Shown one piece after another: positions 1 through 5,644 of a DNA stretch of 8,093 nt. Under the pieces are notes generated by a model that was not told where the DNA came from, did no database searches, and saw only the letters and a list, made by a program, of their open reading frames with translations. The position numbers and the translations under genes are program-made. The DNA is from Clostridiales bacterium. Lineage in GTDB: Bacteria > Bacillota > Clostridia > Christensenellales > JAISNN01. Where the stretch lies: contig JAISQX010000208.1 of assembly GCA_031273965.1 (NCBI GenBank), positions 1-8,093 of the forward strand. The letters run 5' to 3'. Numbering within the stretch: the stretch's first letter is position 1; each line of letters opens with the position of its first letter.

Positions 1-551
1 TTCATAAGGCGCGAGAGATTATTCAGCAACCCTTTCACGTCGCTTATATAGCCCGTAACATGGTTTAGAAGCAAGAGTATTATAAGAGCGTAACAAACAA
101 AAAAAATTATTTCTCGCGTGGATTTTCTCAAAAAATTCGAAGATACTCCCGACACGAAGCCGCTCAAAAGACATATTATGACTATCCCCGCGACCATTGG
201 GAGTATCGCCGCGATATCCTTCAAAATAATGTCTTTAGCTATGTTAAATACGGCCTCGGAGCCGCTCCCAAAGTCGCCGTCTATGATTTTTTTTATATAA
301 TCCTTTACGCTTCCCCGTATCAATCCGCCGCCGAGCGACGCGATAAAAGCATCCAACTCGCTCAAATCGAGACCGTTCAAATTTTTGTCAGTGTTTTCAT
401 CCAGCTCCTTTTCTATCTCGTCAGCGCTTTTTTCCGCATTTACGCCGGCGTCCGCTTGCGCGTTAAAAAATACCGAAAAGAACAAAAGAAAACAAAAAAA
501 CAAAAAAACATATTTAAATATGGATTTTTTACGCACGTATTTTAGGCACAA
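1..551 (-). CDS. spoIIIAE: Stage III sporulation protein AE, 5' part only (gene runs off the left edge)
   Basis: Membrane component of the SpoIIIA-SpoIIQ channel that links mother cell and forespore after engulfment. The 183 visible codons start at a TTG (551-549), seven bases after an AGAGGAG ribosome binding site. It is the only usable start: an in-frame TAA lies just upstream at 573-575, and the overlapping GTG at 550-548 leads to a stop after six codons. Residues 1-33 form a signal peptide with basic residues (YVRKK), a Phe/Leu-rich core and an AQA|D cleavage-like site. A charged stretch follows (about 34-70). The first membrane segments are near 113-135 and 148-165. This signal peptide, soluble part and multi-pass arrangement matches the family (about 400 residues in Bacillus subtilis), so a little under half is present. 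It follows spoIIIAD by 58 bases in the standard operon order. Identification rests on architecture, order and general resemblance. Confidence 0.85.
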   Translation of the reverse strand, partial: MCLKYVRKKSIFKYVFLFFCFLLFFSVFFNAQADAGVNAEKSADEIEKELDENTDKNLNGLDLSELDAFIASLGGGLIRGSVKDYIKKIIDGDFGSGSEAVFNIAKDIILKDIAAILPMVAGIVIICLLSGFVSGVSSNFLRKSTREIIFFVCYALIILLLLNHVTGYISDVKGLLNNLSRLM

Positions 552-609
552 AGCTATTCTCCTCTTTGATTTTTAAACGAACTTGAGCGCCGCGTAAATA
601 TGCGTTTCA

Positions 610-999
610 TTATATTGCGCCAAGAGCCGATATAACGTCGATAAAAGCCGTCATAATCGGCAAAGCCATAAGAAATATCGTTATTTTACCGGCAAGCTGT
701 ATTTTCCCCGCTATCGACGCGCAATTCATATCGCCGCATATTTCCGCGGAATATTCCGCAATATAACCTATGCCGATTATCTTCAATATTCCGGAGAAAA
801 GACTCTCGTCGATGTTGGTTTTATTGACAATGACGTTAAAAGCGTCTATTACGTCGGTTAAGGAATTCAGCACGATAATCAATATTGTCACGCCCGCCGT
901 CATAACGGCAAATATGACAAACTCCGGTTTGCTTTCCTTTAAAAATACGCTTATAACCGCGCCTATTATCCCGACGCCTATTATTTTAAAGATGTCCAT
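610..999 (-). CDS. spoIIIAD: Stage III sporulation protein AD
   Basis: Small integral membrane protein of the SpoIIIA channel, 129 residues against about 133 in Bacillus subtilis. Hydrophobic segments lie at about 4-20, 28-46 and 104-125. The family signature is clear at 71-105: ILKIIGIGYIAEYSAE, then a Cys/Asp-containing loop, then IAGKIQLAGK. The ATG at 999 is preceded by only a weak ribosome binding site (GGACGCGGTGA). Its start lies one base after the stop of a small unassigned open frame (1001-1138), so translational coupling is possible. The 175-base separation from spoIIIAC is unusual, since these two genes are normally almost contiguous. It ends in TAA. Confidence 0.95.
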   Translation of the reverse strand: MDIFKIIGVGIIGAVISVFLKESKPEFVIFAVMTAGVTILIIVLNSLTDVIDAFNVIVNKTNIDESLFSGILKIIGIGYIAEYSAEICGDMNCASIAGKIQLAGKITIFLMALPIMTAFIDVISALGAI

Positions 1000-1000
1000 T

Positions 1001-1138
1001 TCACCGCGTCCATATGGAAAATTTAAGGATTAACTCTGAAAAATTTTTTCTTACGGCTCTTTCAGCCTTCGTAAAATCATATCGTTGTCGTTTAAGTATC
1101 CCGCGTAGATTATTTATCGTATTCAAAGCTTGTATCAC
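1001..1138 (-). CDS. Unrecognised small open reading frame between spoIIIAC and spoIIIAD
   Basis: I do not recognise this product. The minus-strand frame that starts right after the spoIIIAC TGA stays open for 57 codons and ends at a TGA (1003-1001) one base before the spoIIIAD ATG. The most likely start inside it is GTG at 1138, giving 45 residues. A TTG at 1126 would give 41. The ribosome binding site is poor (GGGA a few bases upstream). The peptide is basic and could form a helix (LRGILKRQRYDF, then KAERAVRKNFSELILKF), with no signal peptide or membrane segment. The stop next to the next gene's start is what a coupled gene would show. Alternatives are a chance open frame in inserted spacer DNA, or a decayed extension of spoIIIAC. 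A chance open frame of this length at this base composition is uncommon but not rare. Confidence 0.3.
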   Translation of the reverse strand: MIQALNTINNLRGILKRQRYDFTKAERAVRKNFSELILKFSIWTR

Positions 1139-1174
1139 GCTTTTTCCCGGATAAGCGGAAGCCGTACGCGCGTG

Positions 1175-1372
1175 TCAATACAGCCTAAAAATAGATTTTA
1201 CGCTGTCAAAGAGACCGCCTATCATGTCTATGACCATAAGTATGACTATTATAAGCCCAGCGAGCGTAGTAAACGTGGCGATCTCATCCTTGTCGCTTTT
1301 TTTTAGCACGATATTTATGACGGCGGTCAAAAGTCCCACGCCGGCTATTTTAAATATTACGTCTATATTCAT
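1175..1372 (-). CDS. spoIIIAC: Stage III sporulation protein AC
   Basis: Small membrane protein of the SpoIIIA channel, 65 residues against 68 in Bacillus subtilis. There are two hydrophobic segments (about 5-24 and 36-54) joined by a charged loop (KKSDKDE). The N-terminal DVIFKIAGVGLL motif is typical of the family. The ATG at 1372 has a strong AAGGAGG six bases upstream, and this site sits next to the spoIIIAB stop codon, so the two genes are tightly coupled (11 bases between stop and start). The gene ends in TGA. The same frame then stays open to the start of spoIIIAD, described under the small open frame. The end point agrees with the family, so the TGA is taken as the true stop. Confidence 0.95.
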   Translation of the reverse strand: MNIDVIFKIAGVGLLTAVINIVLKKSDKDEIATFTTLAGLIIVILMVIDMIGGLFDSVKSIFRLY

Positions 1373-1383
1373 AATCCGCCTCC

Positions 1384-1887
1384 TTAAACGACTATAATCA
1401 TCAGCGCGATACCCAATAAAATCCCCAATTTGTACGCTAAAGCTCCCTGAACCGTGTACGCTTCGCCGGCTTTTTTGCTTACCTCTTCAAATTTATTTTT
1501 GTAATGCTTTATATTAGCCACTTGGGACTCAGAGCGGCTCCTCCCTAATATCATGAGAAAATCCGCTATAAGTCTTATCTCTTCCTTTTTTAAATAAGGC
1601 GAACTCAAAAGCTCGCGAATTTGCTCTTCGTACGGGATTACGTCGCGGCTCAAAACTTCCGCATATGCCGTTATGTGCTTTGACAACTCATCTTTTTTTA
1701 AGAAAGCAAAATTTTCGAGTATTTTTATAAGCGGCGTTTTTAGGTTTGAGATTTCGTCAATCAAAAGATTGCAAAAATCATTAATCCGCGCAAAATATTC
1801 CGCCCTCGTCTTGTAATAATGCTTTATCCCGACTCCGCCATATAAACAAGCGACAAAAAGTGCCGCGCCCGCTGCAATTGACAACAT
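1384..1887 (-). CDS. spoIIIAB: Stage III sporulation protein AB
   Basis: Membrane-anchored component of the SpoIIIA complex, distantly similar in fold to type II secretion GspF proteins. It has 167 residues against about 171 in Bacillus subtilis. Hydrophobic segments lie at both ends (about 1-20 and 152-167), flanking a helical soluble domain with many charged residues. The conserved LG-x-S-x-x-x-x-Q motif is seen as LGRSRSESQ at 114-122. Translation probably starts at the ATG at 1887, with a GAGGG site at a rather long ten-base spacing. It is in the same frame as spoIIIAA, with only the spoIIIAA TGA and four codons between them. It ends in TAA. Confidence 0.93.
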   Translation of the reverse strand: MLSIAAGAALFVACLYGGVGIKHYYKTRAEYFARINDFCNLLIDEISNLKTPLIKILENFAFLKKDELSKHITAYAEVLSRDVIPYEEQIRELLSSPYLKKEEIRLIADFLMILGRSRSESQVANIKHYKNKFEEVSKKAGEAYTVQGALAYKLGILLGIALMIIVV

Positions 1888-1899
1888 CTTTTTTTGCCC

Positions 1900-2751
1900 T
1901 CAAATCTGTTTTTTAGGGCTTTTTGTTACCAAAATTTTGCCCCCCGGACGTTCGAGTATTATAAAATAATCAAAAACATAGAATACTTTCTCAAACACAG
2001 TATTCTCTAACGCTTGAAGCCCATAGGCATGAATCGACGCCATGACGCATACTCCCGCGCGGATTATATCGCATACGCTGTCCACGTCCTCCTTTCCGAA
2101 CAGTTCGTCGGTTACTATCATATCGGGACGCATGGAACGTATAATGTTCTCGTATACCGTCTTTTTTTCCGCACACGACATTATATCCGTGAAATCTCCC
2201 GCGTCCAAAGCGCTTACGCCGTCCGTTGCCGCGGCTATTTCGTTGCGCTCGTCTATCAACAAAATGTTGTATGCCTTGTCGGAATAAAGGCGCGTCAGCT
2301 CGCGCAGCAGCGTCGTCTTACCCGCGCCGGGCGGAGAGATTATCAAAATATTTTTTAGCCCTCCGTTGATTAAATATTTTATATCGTCGGCGCACCCTTT
2401 TACTTCGTGCGGTATACGAATATTCAGACTGCTTATGTTTTTTAACGCGCTCAGGCGTCCGCCTTCCGAAACGCCCTCCCCCGAAACGCCTATTCTTATT
2501 CCGCCTCGGTAAGTAACGTACCCCTTTGTCAGTTGTTCGGACACGGCGTACACGGAGTGACCGGACGCGACGTTTAGAACGTACTCGATATCCCTTTCGC
2601 AGACGCGATAATTCAACGCCGTTCCGCCCAATCTATCGTATACCACAAGCGGCTTACCGAGTCGCAGCCTAATTTCGAAAAGCCTTTCCGGTATCTTGCC
2701 CGAGGAGTTCACCGCGTCGTACACGCTCTTACTTAAAAGATTTTTTACCAT
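1900..2751 (-). CDS. spoIIIAA: Stage III sporulation protein AA, AAA-type ATPase
   Basis: Cytoplasmic ATPase of the SpoIIIA channel on the mother-cell side, related to the secretion ATPases of type II and IV systems. It has 283 residues against about 307 in Bacillus subtilis. The N-terminal domain includes EIRLRLGKPL (26-35) and YVTYRGGIRIGVSGE (78-92), both typical. The Walker A motif is PPGAGKTT at 140-147, followed by LLIDERNEIAAA (164-175), and the Walker B region is MRPDMIVTDEL (207-217). SIHA at 239-242 occupies the place of the usual TAHG motif. The ATG at 2751 lacks a clear ribosome binding site, but an in-frame TAA lies just upstream and no better start is visible. It is the first gene of the operon. 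A sigma-E promoter is expected upstream; GAATATA boxes occur there but I found no convincing -10 partner. It ends in TGA. Confidence 0.96.
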   Translation of the reverse strand: MVKNLLSKSVYDAVNSSGKIPERLFEIRLRLGKPLVVYDRLGGTALNYRVCERDIEYVLNVASGHSVYAVSEQLTKGYVTYRGGIRIGVSGEGVSEGGRLSALKNISSLNIRIPHEVKGCADDIKYLINGGLKNILIISPPGAGKTTLLRELTRLYSDKAYNILLIDERNEIAAATDGVSALDAGDFTDIMSCAEKKTVYENIIRSMRPDMIVTDELFGKEDVDSVCDIIRAGVCVMASIHAYGLQALENTVFEKVFYVFDYFIILERPGGKILVTKSPKKQI

Positions 2752-2850
2752 TTTTTCGTGTGAAATTTATATTCGGATAATTTGTAGCATACGGTATATT
2801 CAAAACGATAAGTACATTTTACACCGTTTATCACGCTATAATCTATTCCG

Positions 2851-2900
2851 AAAAAATAAAAAAAATGAGCGGATTCTTCATGCGAATATCCGCTCATTTT
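2851..2900 (-). terminator. Intrinsic terminator of the spoIIA-sigF operon
   Basis: A perfect 13-base inverted repeat pairs 2862-2874 with 2888-2900 (core AATGAGCGGAT) around a 13-base loop. In the minus-strand RNA it is followed by a T-rich tail (complement of 2851-2865). It starts about 30 bases after the sigF stop and separates sigF from spoIIIAA. On the plus strand the tail is a weaker TTTT interrupted by GTCG, so the main direction is that of sigF. Confidence 0.92.
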
Positions 2901-2927
2901 GTCGTATTTTCGATTTGTTTCAAAGCG

Positions 2928-3644
2928 TCAGACTATTCCCTTTTTTATCTTCTCTATTATCTTGCTCTCTAATCTGGAGATTTGAACCTGTGAAACGCCC
3001 AGCATGCACGCCACTTCGCTCTGCGTTTTGTCGCGAAAATATCTAAAAAGTATTATCTTCTTCTCGCGTTCGGGCAATCTCCCTATGATGTCTTTTAGCA
3101 TCATCTTGTCTATCATATCGTCTTGCTCATCCTCATAGGCAAGCTTGTCTATAAGGCATTGACCGCTCTCATCGTCTGTCTTTTCATAAAGAGACAGAGG
3201 AAACTTTGAGCTGTCCAAAGCAAACACAACCTCTTCCTCGCTCAATTCAAACTCTCGCGCAAGTTCGCTTATCGTAGGGTCTTTTTCGTACAGGTTTTTA
3301 TATTTGTCCGTAAATATGCCTATTTTTATGGCAAGCGTTTTTAGAGAGCGGGACACCTTTACTATTCCGTCGTCGCGGATAAACCTCTTTATCTCGCCGG
3401 AAATCATCGGCACGGCATATGTCGAAAAACGTACGTTATATTCGCCGTTAAAGTTTTTTATAGCCTTTATTATTCCCATCGTCCCTATTTGTATAAGATC
3501 GTCATACTCCACATGTTTATTTTTGTAGCGGCGTACTATGCTCTTTATAAGGGGCATATTCTGTTCTATGAGTATCGCGTTGCTGTCCTTATCACCCTCT
3601 TTAGCAAGTCCTATAAGCCGTATGGTTTCTTCATGCGAAAGCAT
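2928..3644 (-). CDS. sigF: RNA polymerase sporulation sigma factor, sigma-F
   Basis: Directs early forespore transcription after septation, when released from SpoIIAB. It has 238 residues, slightly shorter than Bacillus subtilis sigma-F (about 255) because the N-terminus is short. Region 2 spans about 24-93 and contains DDLIQIGTMGIIKAI (48-62) and VRFSTYAVPMISGEIKRFIR (71-90), with DDGIVKVSRSLK (91-102) leading into region 3. Region 4 (about 180-235) contains the helix-turn-helix QSEVACMLGVSQVQISRLE (208-226). Sigma-G shares most of these motifs, but the position directly after spoIIAA and spoIIAB identifies sigma-F. The ATG at 3644 lies 13 bases after a GAGG that overlaps the end of spoIIAB, a long spacing, and the genes are eight bases apart. 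It ends in TGA just before the terminator. Confidence 0.96.
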   Translation of the reverse strand: MLSHEETIRLIGLAKEGDKDSNAILIEQNMPLIKSIVRRYKNKHVEYDDLIQIGTMGIIKAIKNFNGEYNVRFSTYAVPMISGEIKRFIRDDGIVKVSRSLKTLAIKIGIFTDKYKNLYEKDPTISELAREFELSEEEVVFALDSSKFPLSLYEKTDDESGQCLIDKLAYEDEQDDMIDKMMLKDIIGRLPEREKKIILFRYFRDKTQSEVACMLGVSQVQISRLESKIIEKIKKGIV

Positions 3645-3652
3645 ATATTTTT

Positions 3653-4090
3653 TTATTCCTCCGCTTTTTTTATGTACTTTCTCATCTTTACCGTTGTGCC
3701 CGCACCCGTTTCGCTTGACACTTCAAGCTCATCGGTAAATGTCTGCATAAAGGTAAAGCCCATACCGCTTCTCTCCTTTTCAGGTTTTGACGTAAACATA
3801 GGCTGCATAGCTTCCTCAAGGTTTTTTATACCGCATCCCGTATCCTTTATGATTATTGACAGACTGTCCTCAAATAATTCCGCTTCAATATATACAAAAT
3901 TTTTTTCCGGCTCTTCGTAAGCGTGAACGATGACGTTTGTCACAGCCTCCGACACGGCGGTTTTTATATCGTTAATTACCTCGAGCGTAGGATTCAATTG
4001 CACACAAAACGCCGCAACGGCGCTCCGCACGAAAGCCTCGTTCCCGGATTTCGCCAAAACCGACATTTTCATTTGATTTATAAGTGACAT
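3653..4090 (-). CDS. spoIIAB: Anti-sigma F factor and serine kinase
   Basis: Binds and inactivates sigma-F and phosphorylates SpoIIAA using ATP, the core of the forespore partner switch. It has 145 residues, matching the family (146 in Bacillus subtilis). It is a GHKL-type kinase fold. The N box SEAVTNVIVHAYE lies at 47-59, the G1 box DTGCGI at 83-88, the ATP-lid region EEAMQPMFTSKPEKERSGMG at 92-111 and the following GF at 111-112. The ATG at 4090 follows AAGGAG by six bases; a later Met at residue 7 has no such site. It ends in TAA within the ribosome binding region of sigF. Confidence 0.97.
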   Translation of the reverse strand: MSLINQMKMSVLAKSGNEAFVRSAVAAFCVQLNPTLEVINDIKTAVSEAVTNVIVHAYEEPEKNFVYIEAELFEDSLSIIIKDTGCGIKNLEEAMQPMFTSKPEKERSGMGFTFMQTFTDELEVSSETGAGTTVKMRKYIKKAEE

Positions 4091-4183
4091 ATTTTTCTCC
4101 TTTTTAACAGTCCTATAAATAATGTGTTTGCTTTTTTAGTCGCTTTTTTCTATAAACTCTTTTATCAAAAAAGCTTTGCTATA

Positions 4184-4489
4184 TCAATGCGCGATTTTTA
4201 TAATGCTCAAGAGTCCGCTCATTCTAAACACTTTTTCCGTCTGAGCCTTTAGCCCCTTGACGTACATCGGCACACCCATGCTTTTTAATCTCTTATAGCG
4301 TGATATTATCATGCCTATGCCCGTACTGTCTATAAATTTCAATTCCGACATTTCAAGTACGACCGTATTCGGATTATCCGCTATTCCCTTGTCAAACTCT
4401 TCTCGCGCTATATCGATATTGCTTTCGTCCAGCTCTCCGCAAATATATATAACAAGCCTTCCGCCCCAAAATTCTCTGTGTACCGTCAT
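4184..4489 (-). CDS. spoIIAA: Anti-sigma F factor antagonist (STAS domain)
   Basis: In its unphosphorylated form it displaces sigma-F from SpoIIAB; SpoIIAB phosphorylates it. It is a single STAS domain of 101 residues. The phosphorylation motif is DSTG at 54-57, so Ser55 is the likely target. Typical strands surround it (RLVIYICGELD, TVVLEMSELKFI), with FRMSGLLSIIKI near the end. The start is the ATG at 4489 with GGAG seven bases upstream. The frame is open up to 4663, but that extension is very basic, has no family match and lacks a comparable ribosome binding site. The protein is about 15 residues shorter than Bacillus SpoIIAA (117): it stops at TGA right after IIKIAH, and the same frame continues YSKAFLIKEFIEKSD before a TAA, which looks like the missing family tail. 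Confidence 0.92.
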   Translation of the reverse strand: MTVHREFWGGRLVIYICGELDESNIDIAREEFDKGIADNPNTVVLEMSELKFIDSTGIGMIISRYKRLKSMGVPMYVKGLKAQTEKVFRMSGLLSIIKIAH

Positions 4490-4606
4490 TTTTATTCTCC
4501 GTAAAATATTAAACGTCGACCGCGGGCAATATACAATTTCGATTTTCCGCTTTTGACCGCTACAATTATAAGTTAATAACCGATAAAGCCCTGTCAACCG
4601 TCTATT

Positions 4607-4633
4607 TGATTCCGTGTGAAAACGCATTTTCCG
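4607..4633 (-). promoter_or_regulatory. Candidate sigma-H promoter for spoIIAA-spoIIAB-sigF
   Basis: On the minus strand CGGAAAA (4633-4627) is followed after 13 bases by GGAATCA (4613-4607). This fits 5 of 7 positions in each half of the sigma-H consensus (AGGAWWT and RGAATWT), the expected regulator of spoIIA. The start would lie about 110 bases before spoIIAA. A perfect TTGACA (4597-4592) and perfect TATAAT (4570-4565) lie nearby, but the 21-base spacer is too long for a normal sigma-A promoter. I saw no clear Spo0A box. Confidence 0.35.
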
Positions 4634-5060
4634 ACGCAAATATGATAACATTTTTTTCCTCAAAAAAAATAAACTCTTTTATCCGAAACATAAAAAAACT
4701 GTAAGAATATAGCGAAAACATCGGCTTTGACGCGCTTTCAAGGCACTCTTTAATATATTTAAAAACGAGCGTCTCTATTTTTATTATTAAAACCGCTTAG
4801 CCTGCAAGTAAAAATATTGCGACTTTTTGCGAAGTTAAACGCTTGCGGCTAAAAAATATAAAGGTATCTTCAAACCCAAGAACTAAAAAGCGCATGGTAA
4901 TTCTTTTGTTAGAGAATAGCTTAAAAATTAGCAAACATATACCACGTATAGCCACATGTTTCCGGAAGACGACGCTAAAATCATAAAAAGCTTTAGATGT
5001 AAAATATTGAGTTTTGCACCTAATTTGTAACTAACACATAATAACCACCATATATTGTTT
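4634..5060. other. AT-rich intergenic region between spoIIAA and the tRNA operon; no gene assigned
   Basis: No recognisable gene, RNA or repeat. Both strands carry a moderately long open frame over the same bases: plus strand 4801-4989 (about 62 codons) and minus strand about 4797-5030 (about 77 codons). Neither has a good start and ribosome binding site or a product I recognise. Both are rich in Lys, Phe, Leu and Ile, as expected of AT-rich non-coding DNA. The stretch may hold upstream control elements for spoIIA. Confidence 0.5.
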
Positions 5061-5098
5061 TTAATAAAAAGAAAAAACCACTACAAGTAGTGGTTTTT
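5061..5098 (-). terminator. Intrinsic terminator of the tRNA operon
   Basis: An 11-base perfect stem (5073-5083 with 5088-5098, core AACCACTA) is closed by a CAAG tetraloop. In the minus-strand RNA the stem runs into TTTTTTCTTTTTATT. It begins only five bases after the CCA of tRNA-Tyr. It could also act on plus-strand transcripts, where five T residues close the stem. Confidence 0.9.
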
Positions 5099-5102
5099 AA
5101 AA

Positions 5103-5187
5103 TGGTGGGAAGAGGTGGATTCGAACCACCGAAGTCAAAGACGGCAGATTTACAGTCTGCTCCCTTTAGCCACTCGGGAATCTTCCC
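5103..5187 (-). tRNA. tRNA-Tyr (anticodon GTA)
   Basis: Class II tRNA of 85 bases with an encoded CCA (5103-5105). The 7-base acceptor stem GGGAAGA pairs with TCTTCCC, and the discriminator is A. The anticodon GTA is at 5153-5151 in the loop CTGTAAA. There is a long variable arm, as expected for bacterial tRNA-Tyr, and the T arm GGTGGTTCGAATCCACC is intact. It is the last gene of the minus-strand tRNA operon, separated from tRNA-Thr by about 117 bases, much more than most other gaps in the operon. Confidence 0.97.
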
Positions 5188-5304
5188 ATATGATAAATCT
5201 GAATTTTTAACGATTTTTTTTGTCGATAAATCAATAAATTATTTTTATACCGGGTAATTTAACGCAAGTAATATAAAGCAAACAATATCACCGCTAAAAC
5301 TGAA

Positions 5305-5381
5305 TGGAGCCGGCGAATGGAATCGAACCATCAACCTGCTGATTACAAATCAGCTGCTCTGCCTGATTGAGCTACGCCGGC
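5305..5381 (-). tRNA. tRNA-Thr (anticodon TGT)
   Basis: 77 bases with encoded CCA (5305-5307) and discriminator T. Acceptor GCCGGCG pairs with CGCCGGC. The anticodon loop TTTGTAA holds TGT (5347-5345) between GCTGA and TCAGC. D arm AGCTCAATCAGGCAGAGC and T loop TTCGATT are normal. Fifth gene of the operon. Confidence 0.97.
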
Positions 5382-5406
5382 AAAAGGCTCAACGACAAGG
5401 ATTTTT

Positions 5407-5482
5407 TGGTGCCTCGAGGCGGAATTGAACCACCGACACGGAGATTTTCAGTCTCCTGCTCTACCGACTGAGCTATCGAGGC
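5407..5482 (-). tRNA. tRNA-Phe (anticodon GAA)
   Basis: 76 bases with encoded CCA (5407-5409) and discriminator A. Acceptor GCCTCGA pairs with TCGAGGC. The anticodon loop CTGAAAA holds GAA (5449-5447) between GGAGA and TCTCC. The T loop is TTCAATT. Only six bases separate it from tRNA-Asp. Confidence 0.97.
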
Positions 5483-5488
5483 AAGTTT

Positions 5489-5565
5489 TGGCGATCCGGA
5501 AGGGGCTCGAACCCTCGACCTCCAGCGTGACAGGCTGGCGTTCTAACCAACTGAACTACCGGACC
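5489..5565 (-). tRNA. tRNA-Asp (anticodon GTC)
   Basis: 77 bases with encoded CCA (5489-5491) and discriminator G, as expected for tRNA-Asp. Acceptor GGTCCGG pairs with CCGGATC with one G-U pair. The anticodon loop CTGTCAC holds GTC (5531-5529) between CCAGC and GCTGG. The T loop is TTCGAGC. Confidence 0.97.
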
Positions 5566-5597
5566 GCGTTAAGAATGTTTTTCATTAAAGGATTTTA

Positions 5598-5628
5598 TTC
5601 GGCTCTTGAGACAATCTCAAAAGCCGAA
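5598..5628 (-). repeat. Hairpin in the spacer between tRNA-Ile2/Met and tRNA-Asp
   Basis: Inverted repeat of 13 bases per arm (5598-5610 and 5616-5628) around a five-base loop. In the minus-strand tRNA transcript all 13 positions can pair, one as U-G. On the plus strand that position is a C-A mismatch, so pairing is better in the operon RNA. The following sequence (TAAAATCCTTTAATG) is not a strong T tract, so a processing or partial-termination role is more likely than full termination. Confidence 0.6.
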
Positions 5629-5644
5629 CGGTTAATCCCCAATT

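Noticed and set aside
1046..1066. Small hairpin (GGCT-CTTTC-AGCC) between spoIIIAC and spoIIIAD as a terminator
   Set aside because: The stem is only four bases and no T tract follows in the direction of the operon.
1150..1178. Perfect TTGACA on the minus strand overlapping the spoIIIAC stop, as an internal promoter
   Set aside because: At 17 or 18 bases downstream the -10 position reads CTTATC or TTATCC, poor matches to TATAAT.
2014..2358. Open frames on the plus strand, and a second minus-strand frame, inside spoIIIAA
   Set aside because: They overlap a gene with clear Walker A and B motifs and show no motifs or ribosome binding sites of their own.
2752..2835. Sigma-E promoter for spoIIIAA
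   Set aside because: Two GAATATA boxes fit the -35 consensus, but no CATACAAT-like -10 lies at the right distance. A promoter is expected here but cannot be placed from the sequence.
4490..4663. Longer spoIIAA with a 58-residue N-terminal extension from the ATG at 4663
   Set aside because: The extension is very basic, has no counterpart in the STAS family and overlaps the promoter region. The ATG at 4489 has a clear GGAG at good spacing and matches the family start.
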